Shown: one piece after another, positions 1 through 12,631 of the stretch | How the letters are laid out: the number at the start of each line of letters is the position of its first letter | How positions within the stretch are numbered: the stretch's first letter is position 1 | Origin: Sclerotinia nivalis | Taxonomy: Eukaryota > Ascomycota > Leotiomycetes > Helotiales > Sclerotiniaceae | Reading direction: 5' to 3' | Length of the DNA: 64,000 nucleotides | NCBI GenBank assembly: GCA_029531795.1 | Contig: JAPEIS010000009.1 | Span: forward strand, 434,001-498,000 | The notes under the pieces: generated by a model | What the model was told of the DNA's origin: nothing | Databases searched by the model: none | Seen by the model: the letters and a program-made list of their open reading frames with translations, nothing else | Translations under genes and position numbers: made by a program

Positions 1-3000
1 TTCTGGTTGTCGGAGTTTGTTTTTGGTTTTGCTGTCTTTTTATCAATATTATTCATTATTCATTACCATTACCGTAACCCTCTTAAAATTATATCATCGA
101 TAACATAAAAACTGTTAAATACACGCATGCTCTCATCCCCATCCCATGGAGCTTGCGGATAATTCGGGGGGGATCTAGGAGTAATGTTGTGCAGCTATTT
201 TCACTCCTCGCTCCGGTTTGCGAAGTTCCTGGAGCTGTAACCCTAGTTTTCTGTTTGATTGTTTGAGGGAAATTTGGGTACTAGGGGAGGAATATATATG
301 CTGGGGTTGAGGGGTACTGAAGGGTGGAGAGGCGATGGGTGAGTGGTGGGGTGGGTGTGGGTAGAGTTGATGTGAATATACGCAGTGAAGTCGACACAAT
401 ATGGGTGAGGGAGAGCGAGGAGAGGAAGAGGGGAGTTAGAAGAGTGATAGTGAATTGTGCTGTGGTGTTAGGGAAATCTTACAGAAACTTTTACCGGAGT
501 CTTTTGAAAGATGACAAGAAGAATTGAAGAGACTGTGTTATATAAGTCTTCATTCTACCCAGTTTCTTCTTCGCGAATCCTCATCATAAGCACAGCGTTC
601 GGTTTTCAAGGACGGCTTACATGAGAAATATTCTTCTAGATAAGACCTGGACCTCAATTAACTTTCAACTTGGCATTGCAGGCCATTTGATGTATTGCTA
701 TCAATTATAATTACATCTATTCACTCTCATTTCTCGTATTATTCTTGTCGCTCTCCAATCCAGTCACTTTTCCGCGCATTGTACACTACATTGGTAATAT
801 CTCTAGCTTAGTAGGGTTGTTTTGCTAAATTAAGATACAAAATAGTAGGTAAGTTGCTTTGTGAGCCATGCTAGGGAAGTATCTCCTTGGGGGTTCTCAA
901 GAAGTTGTGCTTTGCTCTTTGTAGTTTTTGAGATGGAGCTGGGGTGGGATTTTTATATGAAGGAGGTTTGGGATGGATTGGGAGATGGGAGGAATATAAA
1001 GGAGTGATATTAAAAAGTGAATCATAATTGTATTTGTTCCATTAATTCGCTCATACCCCCACACTAGGAATATACGTGGGAAAGAAACTCCCTGCAAATC
1101 GCTCCCATCCTCGAAACTGAAATCTTATTCAACTTACTGCTAAATAGCATATATAATTCTCTCTTCGCCCCTACCGGTTCCTCTTCAATATTTTACGATA
1201 CGCAACAGTTCAAAGGCTGATGGGGACAAATATCAATTGAAAGGTTCCTCTCCATTCATTGTTTCTAAGAATATCATATAATCAGATTTCGATGCTGTAT
1301 ACTTACATACGAGGAATTTTTGGAAAAGGGGCGGGGACCCTTGCTATCATCTGATTGCTGTTATTTATTTGTCATTTATGCAGTTTATGTTGTCTATTTG
1401 CCGTTAGCATTATTGTTCTCATATCTAGATAGTTACATTAATCATATTTTTGTCAATATTTTGCGACTGATTTCATCGCTCATCAGACTGTGAATTTATA
1501 TAGGAGCTTAACACAGCTAATCCTTGCCATGGGTAGTCGATCGCTGTTTCATAGTTTCTTGGTAAGCGTTCGAAGAAGGTAGATATGTTTAAGTAGCCTT
1601 GGGTATGGATTTCATTCTTATCTCCTTGAGTGCCTCGATACAGGACTGGTTGTATAGTGATTCTAATTTCCCACTAACTTTCGCCATAGTGAATACACAC
1701 ACCTCCTTACCAATCTTCCTGATGAAAATCTCTTGCTGTTTAGATAAAAATGCTTGAATCGTATGATGATTTTAGTAAAAGAATACCAAAAACCTGGAGA
1801 AAATTTCAGTGTGAAGTTAGTGAACCAATACATAAATCTATTTATTATTAACTCGATATTATGAAGTTTTTATCATCATGGGTAAATATTTAAATAGTTT
1901 AATGAGGAAAAATCATTCCACTGTCTCTTTTGCTACTTCTCTTGTTGCTCAAGCTGACCATCCAATTGCTACTTCCCATACACGGTGATAGCACGATTAG
2001 AGTATGTTTTAGTCGAAACTGGATGGATGAGTATCGTCTTAGGGGGGGGGGGGGGGGTGATCCGGCACCTATTCGTCAGGTTCAAAGGTGCTCAAGTCAA
2101 CTCTGTGTTGTTAAGTCTCTTTTAATTGATATATATATATATATATAATGATAGATCGATGCAAGTCACTAGGGCTATAGTTACGCCCTCAAGGCTTGCT
2201 ATTCACTCAGTCTCTACATTCAGTCTCTCTACATTGAACCAATTAATAAAAGAGTGCTTGATGCAAATTTGGTCTTGAGAATATGTTTGTAGATTTATCT
2301 ATTTAGACCAATCAACTAACGCATATTCGTTGAGTCAGATAATTTTGTTCCAAGTACCTCGCGGGAGCTGTCTCTCAATGAGAAGTCTCAAATATAGATG
2401 ACCAATTGTTGCTCTAGAGTACCGGCTAGCGAGCCGTGAATGGAGCTTTGAATACCTTTTTCGGTAGGCTTGAAGAAAAAAGCCTAAGAGTGCCACTTTT
2501 GTGGATTTCTATGGTTGATTCCGATATGTATTGAGTGAATGTGATTCCCCTAAATCCGGTGATCCCGAGTCCTAAAGGTAGTGGCATAACTTTTGTGTTT
2601 TTAAAAGGCACGGAGAGTGCAATTTAAAGGAGCAGTGTGAGGCAGACGCAGCTGATTTTGAGCCGAGGAGAATCATGGATGTTGCCGATTACCTTCCGTC
2701 TTATTTCTTTCCTATCTCAAGGAATTAATGAAATCCCGGGAAAGGTAGTAAAAATATAGAGTCAAATTATCAGATGATTGTTATATTGCTGTTTTTATTG
2801 TCGGTTATTTGAGGGTAATTTGAATGTCAGTGCGCGTTGGGAATGCCGATGAAATAAGAGCAGTAGTAACAACTTAATAAGTTTAGTGATTAGAAGAATA
2901 AAAAACGGCATGCTCATTGAGGTTTTCCCCCGTATAATATATATATCTCAAACGCTAGAGCTCCTTAAAGTGGATAACCTGGGATATTTCTAGTGTTGTA

Positions 3001-4626
3001 GATTGTGTTCTACCAGTGTGCCGACTTTTATATTGAACATGAGAGCATGAGATAAAGTTGTAGGAGAAACTATAGCCTTTTGTGGGGGTAGCAGGTGAAT
3101 TATTCCCCACAAGTGCCTCGATTATTGCCCCAACATTGGATTTTCCTGAGTTGCTCTTTATTTACTCACTAAAATTACGAGGGCATAAATTTAATCAATA
3201 TTCAAGCTCAACCCGACCCCAAAATAGCCAATGGAGCGGCATAAAAAACGATGTATCTCTACACGATTGATTTCCTTAAGCGTATGAAAAGTCCGTTGAT
3301 GTATGAGTCACAAGTGCGCTGGATTTCTCCAAGTTTCTAAGTCACTGGATGATCACCCACTCCTGGTGGCTAGACATTTACGTCGGTTCGTAACGGGAGC
3401 TTTGGAATTTGGAGGATTATATGACAGTTATTATTTATTATCTCTGCTGTCATTCGTATTTGACTGCTGCCCTTTGTTACTTCATATATATACTCAAATG
3501 GCTCTACATAAATGCCTCCACATGAATGTCTCCTCAACTTAACCAACTATTGTAGACAAATGGAAGAAAAATATACTCATCTATAAACCTAAGAAAACTT
3601 AATTGAAAAGATAAATGCAAAAGTATAGATTTATGTAGAGTATAAAGGTGAAAACGATGATATATTTGTTGGTGGATGATATAGTTATTACAAAAACGAA
3701 ATTATCATTTAAAGAGCTGGTATTGCAATTTGCGCCTAGGATGGGTATATTGAGAACGATTGGTGCTTAGGCGAGTGCTTGAGTAGTGTGTTTTTGTTGG
3801 ATATTGCTAGCGAAGCGTTAAGGGGAAGCGAAATTATGTGGGGGAGATAATGTTGGTTAGGATTTAAGGGCTCATTGGATGCGCTTATTGTTATTTTCTC
3901 TTTCGAGTTTTTTTTGGACTTATTTTGATTTCAGTCTTCTTTCCTAAAATGGAACTAGGGTAGGGTTATGAGATACTTGATATTGGCATGAGGGATAATA
4001 ACGATAGAGTGGTGGATGTTTTGTTTATCTTTATGTATTAGTTATATATGATGTTAGGTTAGCTTATATCTACATGAGTGAGTATCTTAATTCAAGACGA
4101 TATTAGCTCTTGGTTTTTCTTTTCCTCTGTCGATTGGGTGTTTTGAGTTTAAGAGAGGCGAAAACAATACTCTTGCCGAGTTTTCGTTACACCGCTTTGC
4201 TGTATTGGATTGGCAGAGTAATTAGTGTAATGGAAGAATTAGCCGGTAAACCCAAAGTTGCAACGGAGGTGTCACGGTGTCACGATGTGGGGCTGCGGGG
4301 CTGTGATGTAATGTTCAATTAAAGTTTTAATTGAACTTCTATTCGCCAAGTCAACTTCATATCATCATATCATCATATCATCATATCATCATATCATCAT
4401 GTCGCCCGGTCCATTGACTCCATCATATGCCTTTCATCATGTCATCATGTCGTTATATCATTCTTATATCCTGTCCCATTCTTCCCCCCATATCCTTGAC
4501 CTTAGCTCCAGTCCTTCTACGGCTCGATCGCGAGTCATCAAGGCATCCCCACACCGCCTCTCATTCTCTGAAGTCGGTATATATAACCCATACTCCAGGC
4601 CTTCGAATTTGCCGACGAGTGCTATC
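1..4626. other. Gene-poor intergenic stretch
   Basis: I see no convincing gene. The open frames are short, low-complexity and lack splice-linked partners. It contains a run of 16 G at 2042-2057, a TA dinucleotide run near 2128-2147, and an ATCAT-type microsatellite at about 4358-4400. Base composition is AT-rich with scattered polypyrimidine and polypurine tracts. A minus-strand open frame at 2426-2611 is stop-free for 61 codons but has no ATG and no recognisable motif, so I do not call it. Confidence 0.6.
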
Positions 4627-5048
4627 CTAGCGCCCACGACCATTGCAAGCATTGCCATAGAAGCTTGCATCAAAGTTCTCGATGTGGTTTGTAGCGGCGG
4701 CTGTATAGTGTTGGGCGACTGACGCTTGATCATTGGTGTAGGCTTGGGTGGTTGATGCATGGGTGGTAGAGTGGTCGGTGTTGTTGACGTACGCTTGGAT
4801 GCGGTTGGATGAGAGTTGAGTCTGTTCGGCGCCGGATGTTTGAGAAGTGGAAGTGGAAGTGTGGTTGGAACTAGGTTGGATGTGTTAGTGTGTGTTGGTG
4901 TGTATGTAAAGGAGAAAAAGAATGGGAAGTTAGAGGAGGAAAGAGTGGGGAGTGTATGAGAGATGATAGAAGGTAGTGATGGTATGGAGTTGTTATTGCA
5001 GAAGAGACACATAACGCACTAAGCAGCTGGATTGGTGGAAAAAGGCAT
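4627..5048 (-). CDS. Putative small Ser/Thr/Asn/Ala-rich protein (two exons)
   Basis: This is a candidate gene seen only after splicing. Exon 1 is 5048-5020 (ATG, MPFSTNPAA...). The intron 5019-4871 has a GTGCGT donor, a CTAAC branch site and a CCTAG acceptor. Exon 2 is 4870-4627. The joined frame encodes 90 residues, hydrophilic and rich in Ser, Thr, Asn, Gln and Ala, ending in FYGNACNGRGR. There is no signal peptide, no membrane segment and no recognisable domain. A longer unspliced frame of 182 codons overlaps on the same strand (5012-4464), but its Pro/Thr composition looks less like a real protein. Either or neither may be real. The call rests on a plausible intron and composition only. 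Confidence 0.3.
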
Positions 5049-5689
5049 TTCAACGCAAGAGATGAATAGGCAGATATAAAAGGAAAGGAGTGAGGAGACA
5101 GCGATGCACATGTGAATCGAAGTGAGAAGAGCCAGTGGTAGTGGTAGTGGATGAAAGATATGAGGAAATGATGGCAAGAGATAACACGGGAGAGAAGAAT
5201 GATTCCGGCGAAAGGAAATGTTGGAGATATAGGAAGAGTATCAACTTACTCCAAGGTGGCAGAACCTTGTATTGCAATATTGGATGCTTGGCTGGACATG
5301 ATGATAATGTTGTACAAGACTTGCACGTAATGACTGAATGTGTTTGAGAGCCTCGAGATAGAAAGAGTTAATGATATTAGACAATTGAATCTGGGGAATT
5401 AAAAGATAGAGAAGGAATAGTTGTAGGAGGATCAACTGTGGGGGGAAGAGCGGGCTTATTGACTTATATACCCCTCTCTCAAAAGACAATTTAGCTAAAA
5501 TTCAGGTTAAATTATATAAAATGTGTGAGATGCTCATAAAGCTTGTGGTCACATATCTAACTTCATTAATTATTAGGCTCTCTCTCTGGTCCTCAGCCAA
5601 CGAATATCATAGTCGGCTTCCACGTGGAAAGATTCACTGGATTGATCCGTGTAAGTCTTTAATCTCCAATCATAATTTTTATATAAGTA
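5049..5689. other. Intergenic spacer
   Basis: Purine-rich sequence upstream of the putative small gene. I see no supported gene; short frames on both strands are low-complexity. Confidence 0.5.
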
Positions 5690-5900
5690 TGAAAAAAAAC
5701 ATTACATAATGAAAATTTTGAAAATATCCAATTTGAAATACTTATAATTTCCAATCAAAAATTATTAAAAATAAAATATATAGTTTTCTAAAATATTTTT
5801 ATAGTTAATTATTATATTTTAAAATTTCAATTGATTTTATTCGATATTGAAAAAGTTATTTGATATTTAATTTTATATAAGAAAATATAGTTCTTGCAGG
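5690..5900. repeat. AT-rich island
   Basis: About 210 bp composed almost entirely of A and T with TTATAA, AATATT and AAAATT motifs and no coding capacity. It directly precedes a segment with a possible retrotransposon Gag relic, so it may be a RIP-degraded part of the same insertion (inference). Confidence 0.5.
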
Positions 5901-6479
5901 GATTCTGTCACGAATTCGAATGGTGTGCGGTAAGTAGATTCCAGAACTCTTACCTCAAACACCAGAAGCCCGTCATTCAAGGTAACAAGACCCCTGACCA
6001 CCGTCAAATCATTTTCACCTGCTCGTCGAAAAAGAAAAATGATGCCCGAGATTTATGAAAGAAATCACTGTTAGACCGGGCCTATTGTGGATCCTTTAGC
6101 CCTTCATTTCCTCTATGATAGTCTTACTGGAGGAACTTTGGAATATGTCGAAAGTTTATCCGTTAAGGCGTTCTGTCTTACTTTGCTCTCTCGGGTCCAG
6201 CAATCACAGGTGTATCGTGTTGTTATGTTGGATGAAGGTCGAATGATAAAATTCTTGTGACTGCTTAGTAATCCTTTCCTCTCGAATTTGAAGTTACCGA
6301 TATTCAACATGCACTGCAACTCTATAGGGCGTCCAATCGGTCACTTGGATACCAGATAACCATCGTCGCCACCATCATTCGTTTTATGGCACTTGAGTTT
6401 GAAGCGGGGATCAAGTCCTACAGCCAGCGGTTATAATTTGGAATCCTTGTTCCTCACCAACGGTTGGATATCATTGGCT

Positions 6480-6640
6480 ACACGGTTCTACAACGATGAC
6501 CACAACTGAAACAAATAGCTTGGCTATATAGGCCAAGCTTGAATATCTACTAGATACGCATTTCGGTGACCAAGATTATCGGAAAGCTGCCCTGAGAGAA
6601 TCTAGCCAACGATAAAATGACACAATCCGGGGTACTTTCA
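6480..6640 (+). pseudogene. Possible copia-type Gag relic
   Basis: One frame at about 6535-6630 reads EYLLDTHFGDQDYRKAALRE before a stop. This resembles the 'LDxxFGDPxRxxxAxxxL' segment common in Gag proteins of fungal Ty1/copia elements. The frame has stops on both sides, and no protease, integrase or RT follows nearby. An 8-bp-stem hairpin lies just upstream at about 6518-6540. If correct, this is an old, truncated retrotransposon fragment extending back towards the AT-rich island. The match is short and from memory of the family pattern, so confidence is low. Confidence 0.3.
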
Positions 6641-8405
6641 TCCACCCCCCATTGTACCAATGAGGGGGCTTCAGCAGTTTTTAATTTAGATGAGGAAAAC
6701 CCCTAATGAAAGATTATCATTTTTTTCTAACTCCATAATCATAGATTTTGAAGATAATAAAATCATAGGAATATTAAGCTAATTGTAATAATTTATTACG
6801 ATGTATTCAGAATTTCAAATATTCATTCTAATTGTAGGTTAAAGGTATATCTAAAATCAATGAATTGCTGACCATTTGACGAATTGCTCAGGCCCCTTAT
6901 CCACGATAAGAGAGTGAAGAATTGAACTATAGGTTATGGAAAAGAACCGGAAGGAACATTAGAGCAGCCATTCGTGGGGTTGTATGGGTGTTTAATCTCC
7001 TCAGCCTTATCGCACATTTATCAATTTATAAAGTTGTTGGGTTGTCGTTAATCTCACGACTCGGGAGATCTCCATGAAAATTAACCATGTCTCGTGGATT
7101 GATAATAAATGTTGACATGGTTTATCGAATTGGCACGAACGGAATTTTTCCAAGGGGCTCTTTTTTATTCAATGGGTTCGTTTCGAATACATTGTGGAGG
7201 TCATAAATGACTGTGAATACGAATGATGATTGGAAAGTAGATACGTACACGAGGGAATAGCAAAGCTGTGTACCCTGTGATTCCATATACCCGGCGGATT
7301 ATCACCCGGTCAGATTTCCATGGGCAGGTGCGGGTCAACATCACTGTAATTCACTAAAGCAACCGTTTCCATCTCTCATTCCTCTAAACAGTATTGATAT
7401 TACTATTGTTGTAGCAAAAGGCCATCCAGTTATATTGTAAGTCTGGCGATTGGGATAGTCTGGCGGTTCTTGATGGTGGATTTAAATGGTACTGTTAATC
7501 GGAAGAAGTGGAGTGAACGGCGGTGAGAATTGTGATCGAATAAAGGGGTGGTGACAAAAGGATGAGTGGCAGTGAAGCTTTGTACCTCTGCAAGACTAGA
7601 ATTCCACAGTGGGATTTACCCAAAAACTGGGGAGGAGGTGAGAATAATATAAAATGAGAAAGCTAAGGTACTGAAATTTTTGCCTCGTTCTTGGAATTTC
7701 GACAGCTAGATACCTCCAAGATTTTCACCTTTGTTCTGTGCCTTCTGATCAAATGACTGATCCGAGCCTACTGGTTCAATAGTTCAGTTCTCTGGCTTGC
7801 TAATATGTGCATTTATTCCGAAGTTTGATAAGGTGTTGTCTTCACCCCGTTCGTGATCATTTATAAATATGTATCCAATTCTGTCTTGCTGGCTCCAAGA
7901 TGCGGGGTCTGGCCCTGGTATAAATGTCTACCCCTTAATTTATCGAAAGAGCTAATGATAGATACAAGATGATTTGATCTCTCACTGGCTAATTGAAAAG
8001 AAAAAACAATGCAGCTAGTCCGCATACAGATAACCTGTGATCTCCTGAAGTATAGCAGTCATATAAAGTTCAGAAGACCCTGCCTTCCCCAAACCAGCAG
8101 CGTTGCTCCGTGAATTCACTTTGACTACTGATGCTGTATTTTTAGGCTCAGTTGCATTAGACGACGCTGGTAACGCTGCAAGAGCTTTATTGGTTGTATG
8201 ATATGATAGGATTCCCGGGTAGTATGACGTAAAACCCTTAGTCGCTCGTTGCAGACACTAAACTCAACCCAACTGTTCATCGGTATAATTGGACCTATAA
8301 GGATTTATCGCGGTGTGCTTCTAGAAAAATTCATTGCGAGTTTGTTAAATAAGAACGAGATACGAGGCCACATATAAATTAGACGATTGTTTGCATCAAT
8401 GCGAA

Positions 8406-8440
8406 GTAGATGCATCTGAAAATGCAACAGATGCATCTAC
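8406..8440. repeat. Perfect 13-bp inverted repeat (hairpin)
   Basis: GTAGATGCATCTG is followed after 9 nt by its exact reverse complement CAGATGCATCTAC. The arms are themselves near-palindromic around ATGCAT. No gene borders it. Confidence 0.8.
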
Positions 8441-10710
8441 ATATACGTTACAATTCATCTGCACTACATACACCCACATAAATGTACATTTGCAGATGCT
8501 GCACCTTGACCCCTTTTTATGATGCAGTCACCGTCTTACGCCTTTCGAGTCCGAATAGACACCGGTCAAAACGTTGATTTGTGTCGCATTCGAAGAACAG
8601 AATTTACCGAGCTGGAATTGCACATATAGATACCTCTCCCAATCACAAGATGACGTCTCTTCCCAAGTATTTCTCCTCTCAATCCTTCACCTGGCACTCC
8701 CATCCCTTGTCACTGGCGAACATCTGCAATACATAAAATTATACTCAAAATCCACACCATATAGTACAGGTTCATCATGCCAAATTACACTCAAAGTTCC
8801 ACTATAGCCGTACAAGGCTCCGTCAATTCTGAGTGAGTTCATGTTCTTGTTCTCGTGGAGTTTTATCGGGAATATTCGGCTTGAGTCTCCCCCTTGTTTC
8901 TTCTTTTGACTTTCTTCAATCCTCCTATGTCGTCTCCTACTATCTTATATCAATTGGTGGATATATTGATTCGGGCATTATGTATTTCCTTCAGTCCTCT
9001 GCCATAGTATATGTTCTAATGAAATCTCTCTTTCTAATCACAACCATACTCCCCGTTCCAGTCATATCGAAGTTATCTACCTCTTTGCCGATCACATTAT
9101 CTTCTACATCAGTGACCGAAATCGTTTCATTTCTTATGTATCAACCAATCAATTATATATTATTGAATATGATACTATTACCATTACAATATCTAAGATG
9201 AAGACCAAATTGTATGATTTTTCCTCAGTTAATTTAAATCCTCTGCAGCTTTCTCACTATAAATATCAAGACCAGGACATCATAGGAACTTCCCTAAGCA
9301 ATTATTTGGTGAATTATGATAAAGCAAGCGAAGAGCATGTGCTATTCACCATTTACTCGTTGGCAAGTAGGAAAGTAGGAAAAGGCGAAGGTCATATCCT
9401 GCACTTTTAGGTCGGATTTCTGAAGTAGTGGCTATTTTAATCCATGAACGGAACTCATAGAGCGATGAAAATAAAATCCTGATGTTCTAAAGAATATGGG
9501 AAGATGGTAGCTCACCGCAACTTCTTGACCTTGGCCCCTTATATTTCCTGGATTTGTAAGAGTCATGGACTATGAGATGTAACTTCTAGGCTCCATGCCA
9601 AACTTTCTCATAAAAATACGCGACAATGAAAATACCTAAAAGATCAGTATACATCAATCATTTCATAACGACAATGATTGAAATTCCAAACTACTGCAAA
9701 CCATATTTCAAACCCTATTCCTAATTTCCATTCCAGTGGCACGACCTTAATGTCCGACCTTGCTTTCATCTTCCCACGGCCAGAGCAGAACGCACTCCCA
9801 TAAACTCCTTCCATCGGGGCTGTCTGAAATACTTTTGTCAACTATATTCAACACACTGTAGCTATGCCTTAAATAGTACACAGATCCAAAGGGAGCCCTC
9901 GATCTACCTTCCGCTCCTAGATGCAAATCTCTCGCTATAGCTACCCCAGCGCAAAGAAAGTTGCTTTTCCACTCCAGCTCACTTCTTGTATCTTCTCACC
10001 TCTATATAAACAGTCCCGGCACTAATACAATAAAGTATCGAAATATTACAAAGAAACAAGGAGAAGGTAAGATTGTACATTGCAGAAATCCGCTCTCTAA
10101 CTAAACATTCTGAACGAGGAAAAACTGAGATAGTTGGCTAATCTTTTCTCAGATTAGAATACTCTTTTTCAACCGATATCTGTATTTTCACTGCCGGTCT
10201 ATTGATTAATTGCTGTTAAATTTGCATTATTTTGTCCATTTGTGCTATTACAGATTAAACTCCATTTAGGCACAATCTACATACAGGAGCTAGACATTTA
10301 AATTTCCTCGACGACACATAAAATGAAAACCATACTGGCACGAAATATCTCCTGAACTCTTGGTCAAGGAGGGCTTTTGGCTTTGCCATTCTAACATCAG
10401 GTTCTGCTAGTTTAAATAGACAAGTAATGTGAAAGCGGGCTGGTTCCCGATGGTCTCACTAACCCGCTAATTATAACTAGTAATAAGTGAATGATTCACA
10501 CTCAAATCTTCTTTTTCATGTACAGTCTCTATATCCTGCTCCACTATACCCATAAACCATAACCTTTTTGTTCTTGGCTATAGGCTCATCCCAATGTATA
10601 AAAAGATACTATGCTAATATACGAAGACTCCAAATTCTCTGCAACATGGGAGACCAGGATGAGGCATGTGGGAAACAATTGGATGATAAGAAAATCTGTT
10701 AGTTGCACTT

Positions 10711-10757
10711 CTCTCACCACTGAGCTATTGCAGTATTGTCACGGGTTCGTAACCCGT
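10711..10757. other. tRNA-like A-box on minus strand beside a T-arm-like hairpin
   Basis: The minus strand of 10711-10727 reads TAGCTCAGTGGTGAGAG, an excellent match to a tRNA D-arm / Pol III A box. Next to it, 10741-10757 forms a hairpin with a 5-bp stem and 7-nt loop (ACGGG TTCGTAA CCCGT) resembling a T arm. The two are on opposite strands or in the wrong order and no acceptor stem pairs, so this is not a functional tRNA. It may be a relic of a tRNA, a SINE, or a retroelement that inserted at a tRNA. Confidence 0.3.
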
Positions 10758-12631
10758 TCCTAGCTAGTCTGCATGGATGCCTAAGGCACCCATCCCCCAT
10801 ATAGTCAGCGCTCTTCCTAGCACCTTCTTCCTCCTTCGTAGAATATCATCATATCTTAAAGCACCCTACCACCACCGTGATAAGTATTCAAGCAGAAAAT
10901 CCGGTCTAATAAATAAAGCTCCTTGTATTGAGATGAGATGGAAAATCAGACAGACTACCAATAAATGCCAACAAATGACAACAAAACAAAAGTATGATAC
11001 GGCGACGACAATAATCCATCAAAATCACATCACTCAATAAAAATCGAAATCTTGTGAGGTATACGGAGCATTTTAGCCTTCAAACCGAAGCCAACATTCG
11101 ACTTCATCTTTTGCTAGATAGGTTGTCGGAGACCTGAATATGTACAACCATAACATTGAGTGTATTATTCGGAATGAAATTGGAGGGTTAAGAGTTTCCT
11201 TTAATAAGGATGGATAGTGAAATAGTTTGAAGGTCGAGGGTGGTGAGAAGTGAATTTGCAGGTCTTCAAGCGGGGTCACTAGGACAAGCAACAAGCAGTA
11301 AGCACATACTCTACACTTCCCATTCATTCCCCACCTTGCGTCTACGACCTAAGAATTCCAAAGTAGTCTTTATATAAAGTGCTATGAGATGCAGAATAAG
11401 AAATACTATGTCCACCAGACAAAAAGCAACGTTGCAATCGAAGGCTGCGGAATTCAAAAATCGTCCGCTTACCCCCTCCCCCCAACCCTAGACCAAAAAC
11501 AAAGTTGGTAATGTGGTTAATATTGAGGTTGAGGTTGAGGTTGAATTGCGGAGAGAATAGATGAGAATGTATATACAATTGATAGTAACTTGTCTCGCAA
11601 TGCGACAATGAATAAATGCAAAGAGTATATGGTCAACCAAAAAAAACGCATTTTTAAGACGATATATCCAGGACCACAAGCCAACCGCATCCACATAGCT
11701 GCCCCAGGATATTATTTTTTTATTTTTTCGGTGAAAAGCTTCAGCCACTCAAAGAGCAGAGACTTTCTGGTCCTTGTATTTACTGATCTATTTGTGTGCC
11801 ATTTCTGAAGAGACCCTTTGGTCCCAGCACCCTTTATATAGCACAATAATCCACAACTTCCTCATCACTCTACTATTCCCCGAATCACGAGATTGAGAAA
11901 GTAAAGCCTGCCCACTCCTCCCCTCGACCACCACCAAACACTCCCCACAGAATTCATCCAGACTTTCTATATAAACCATTCAACCCGATAGCAATCACAA
12001 ATCACCAATCCTTTGATAAATCCAAAACCAGAGATATTAGGATGGATTTTGATGAACAGTACCTTAATAATTCTACAGCTCATCTTTCTTCAAGTGAAAT
12101 TTCCGTCACCGGGTTCATATTCGACTGCGTGTGTAGGGAAGAAAGCCCGGGCTAAGCCACGCATTAGAGAGAACTACTGGGATAATTGATAGTAGATATT
12201 GCTCGATGAAAATGATGTAGACGACAGTAAAAAAGGTAACAACCATAGTGATATTGATGCCCGAAATATAAATGGCAAATGGACGAAAAAGTACAAGAAG
12301 ATCCGAGGAGGATCTTGAGAATATGCATCCAGGGCTACCTGGTATCCACCAAAGGAAAAATATGAAGTAGCCGAATATTTTCCCCTTTGAACCATGGATC
12401 TGAAATCCATCACGACATTTTTCCGAACAAGATACTATTCTAATGTCATCTATTTGTATAAACGCCATTCCACATGGAGCTGTATTTTAAATTTTCATCG
12501 TTCTAGTACTCTAGTACTCTGACAAAATATGTATCCATCCTCCCATCCTTCCATTCCAAATATATACAATTCATAATCACTTCCCTTATCCACATTGTTA
12601 ATCCTCGCAATCTTCCTCTTCCATCAACCCA

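Larger units (their letters stand above)
6661..12631. other. Long gene-poor intergenic region
   Basis: No gene is supported over about 6 kb. Open frames at 8574-8807, 8833-9201, 9198-9410, 10777-11040 and 12115-12468 are unspliced, lack motifs and compete with similar frames on other strands. The part nearest 12631 is probably the 3' UTR and downstream flank of the ABC transporter. Small structured motifs (8406-8440, 10711-10757) are listed separately. Confidence 0.5.

Noticed and set aside
8833..9201. 122-codon hydrophobic plus-strand frame
   Set aside because: Composition follows T-rich sequence; no motif, no consistent flanking exons.
12115..12468. 117-codon minus-strand frame with two hydrophobic segments downstream of the ABC gene
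   Set aside because: An overlapping frame is equally open; no start context, family motif or splice link. Probably 3' flank.
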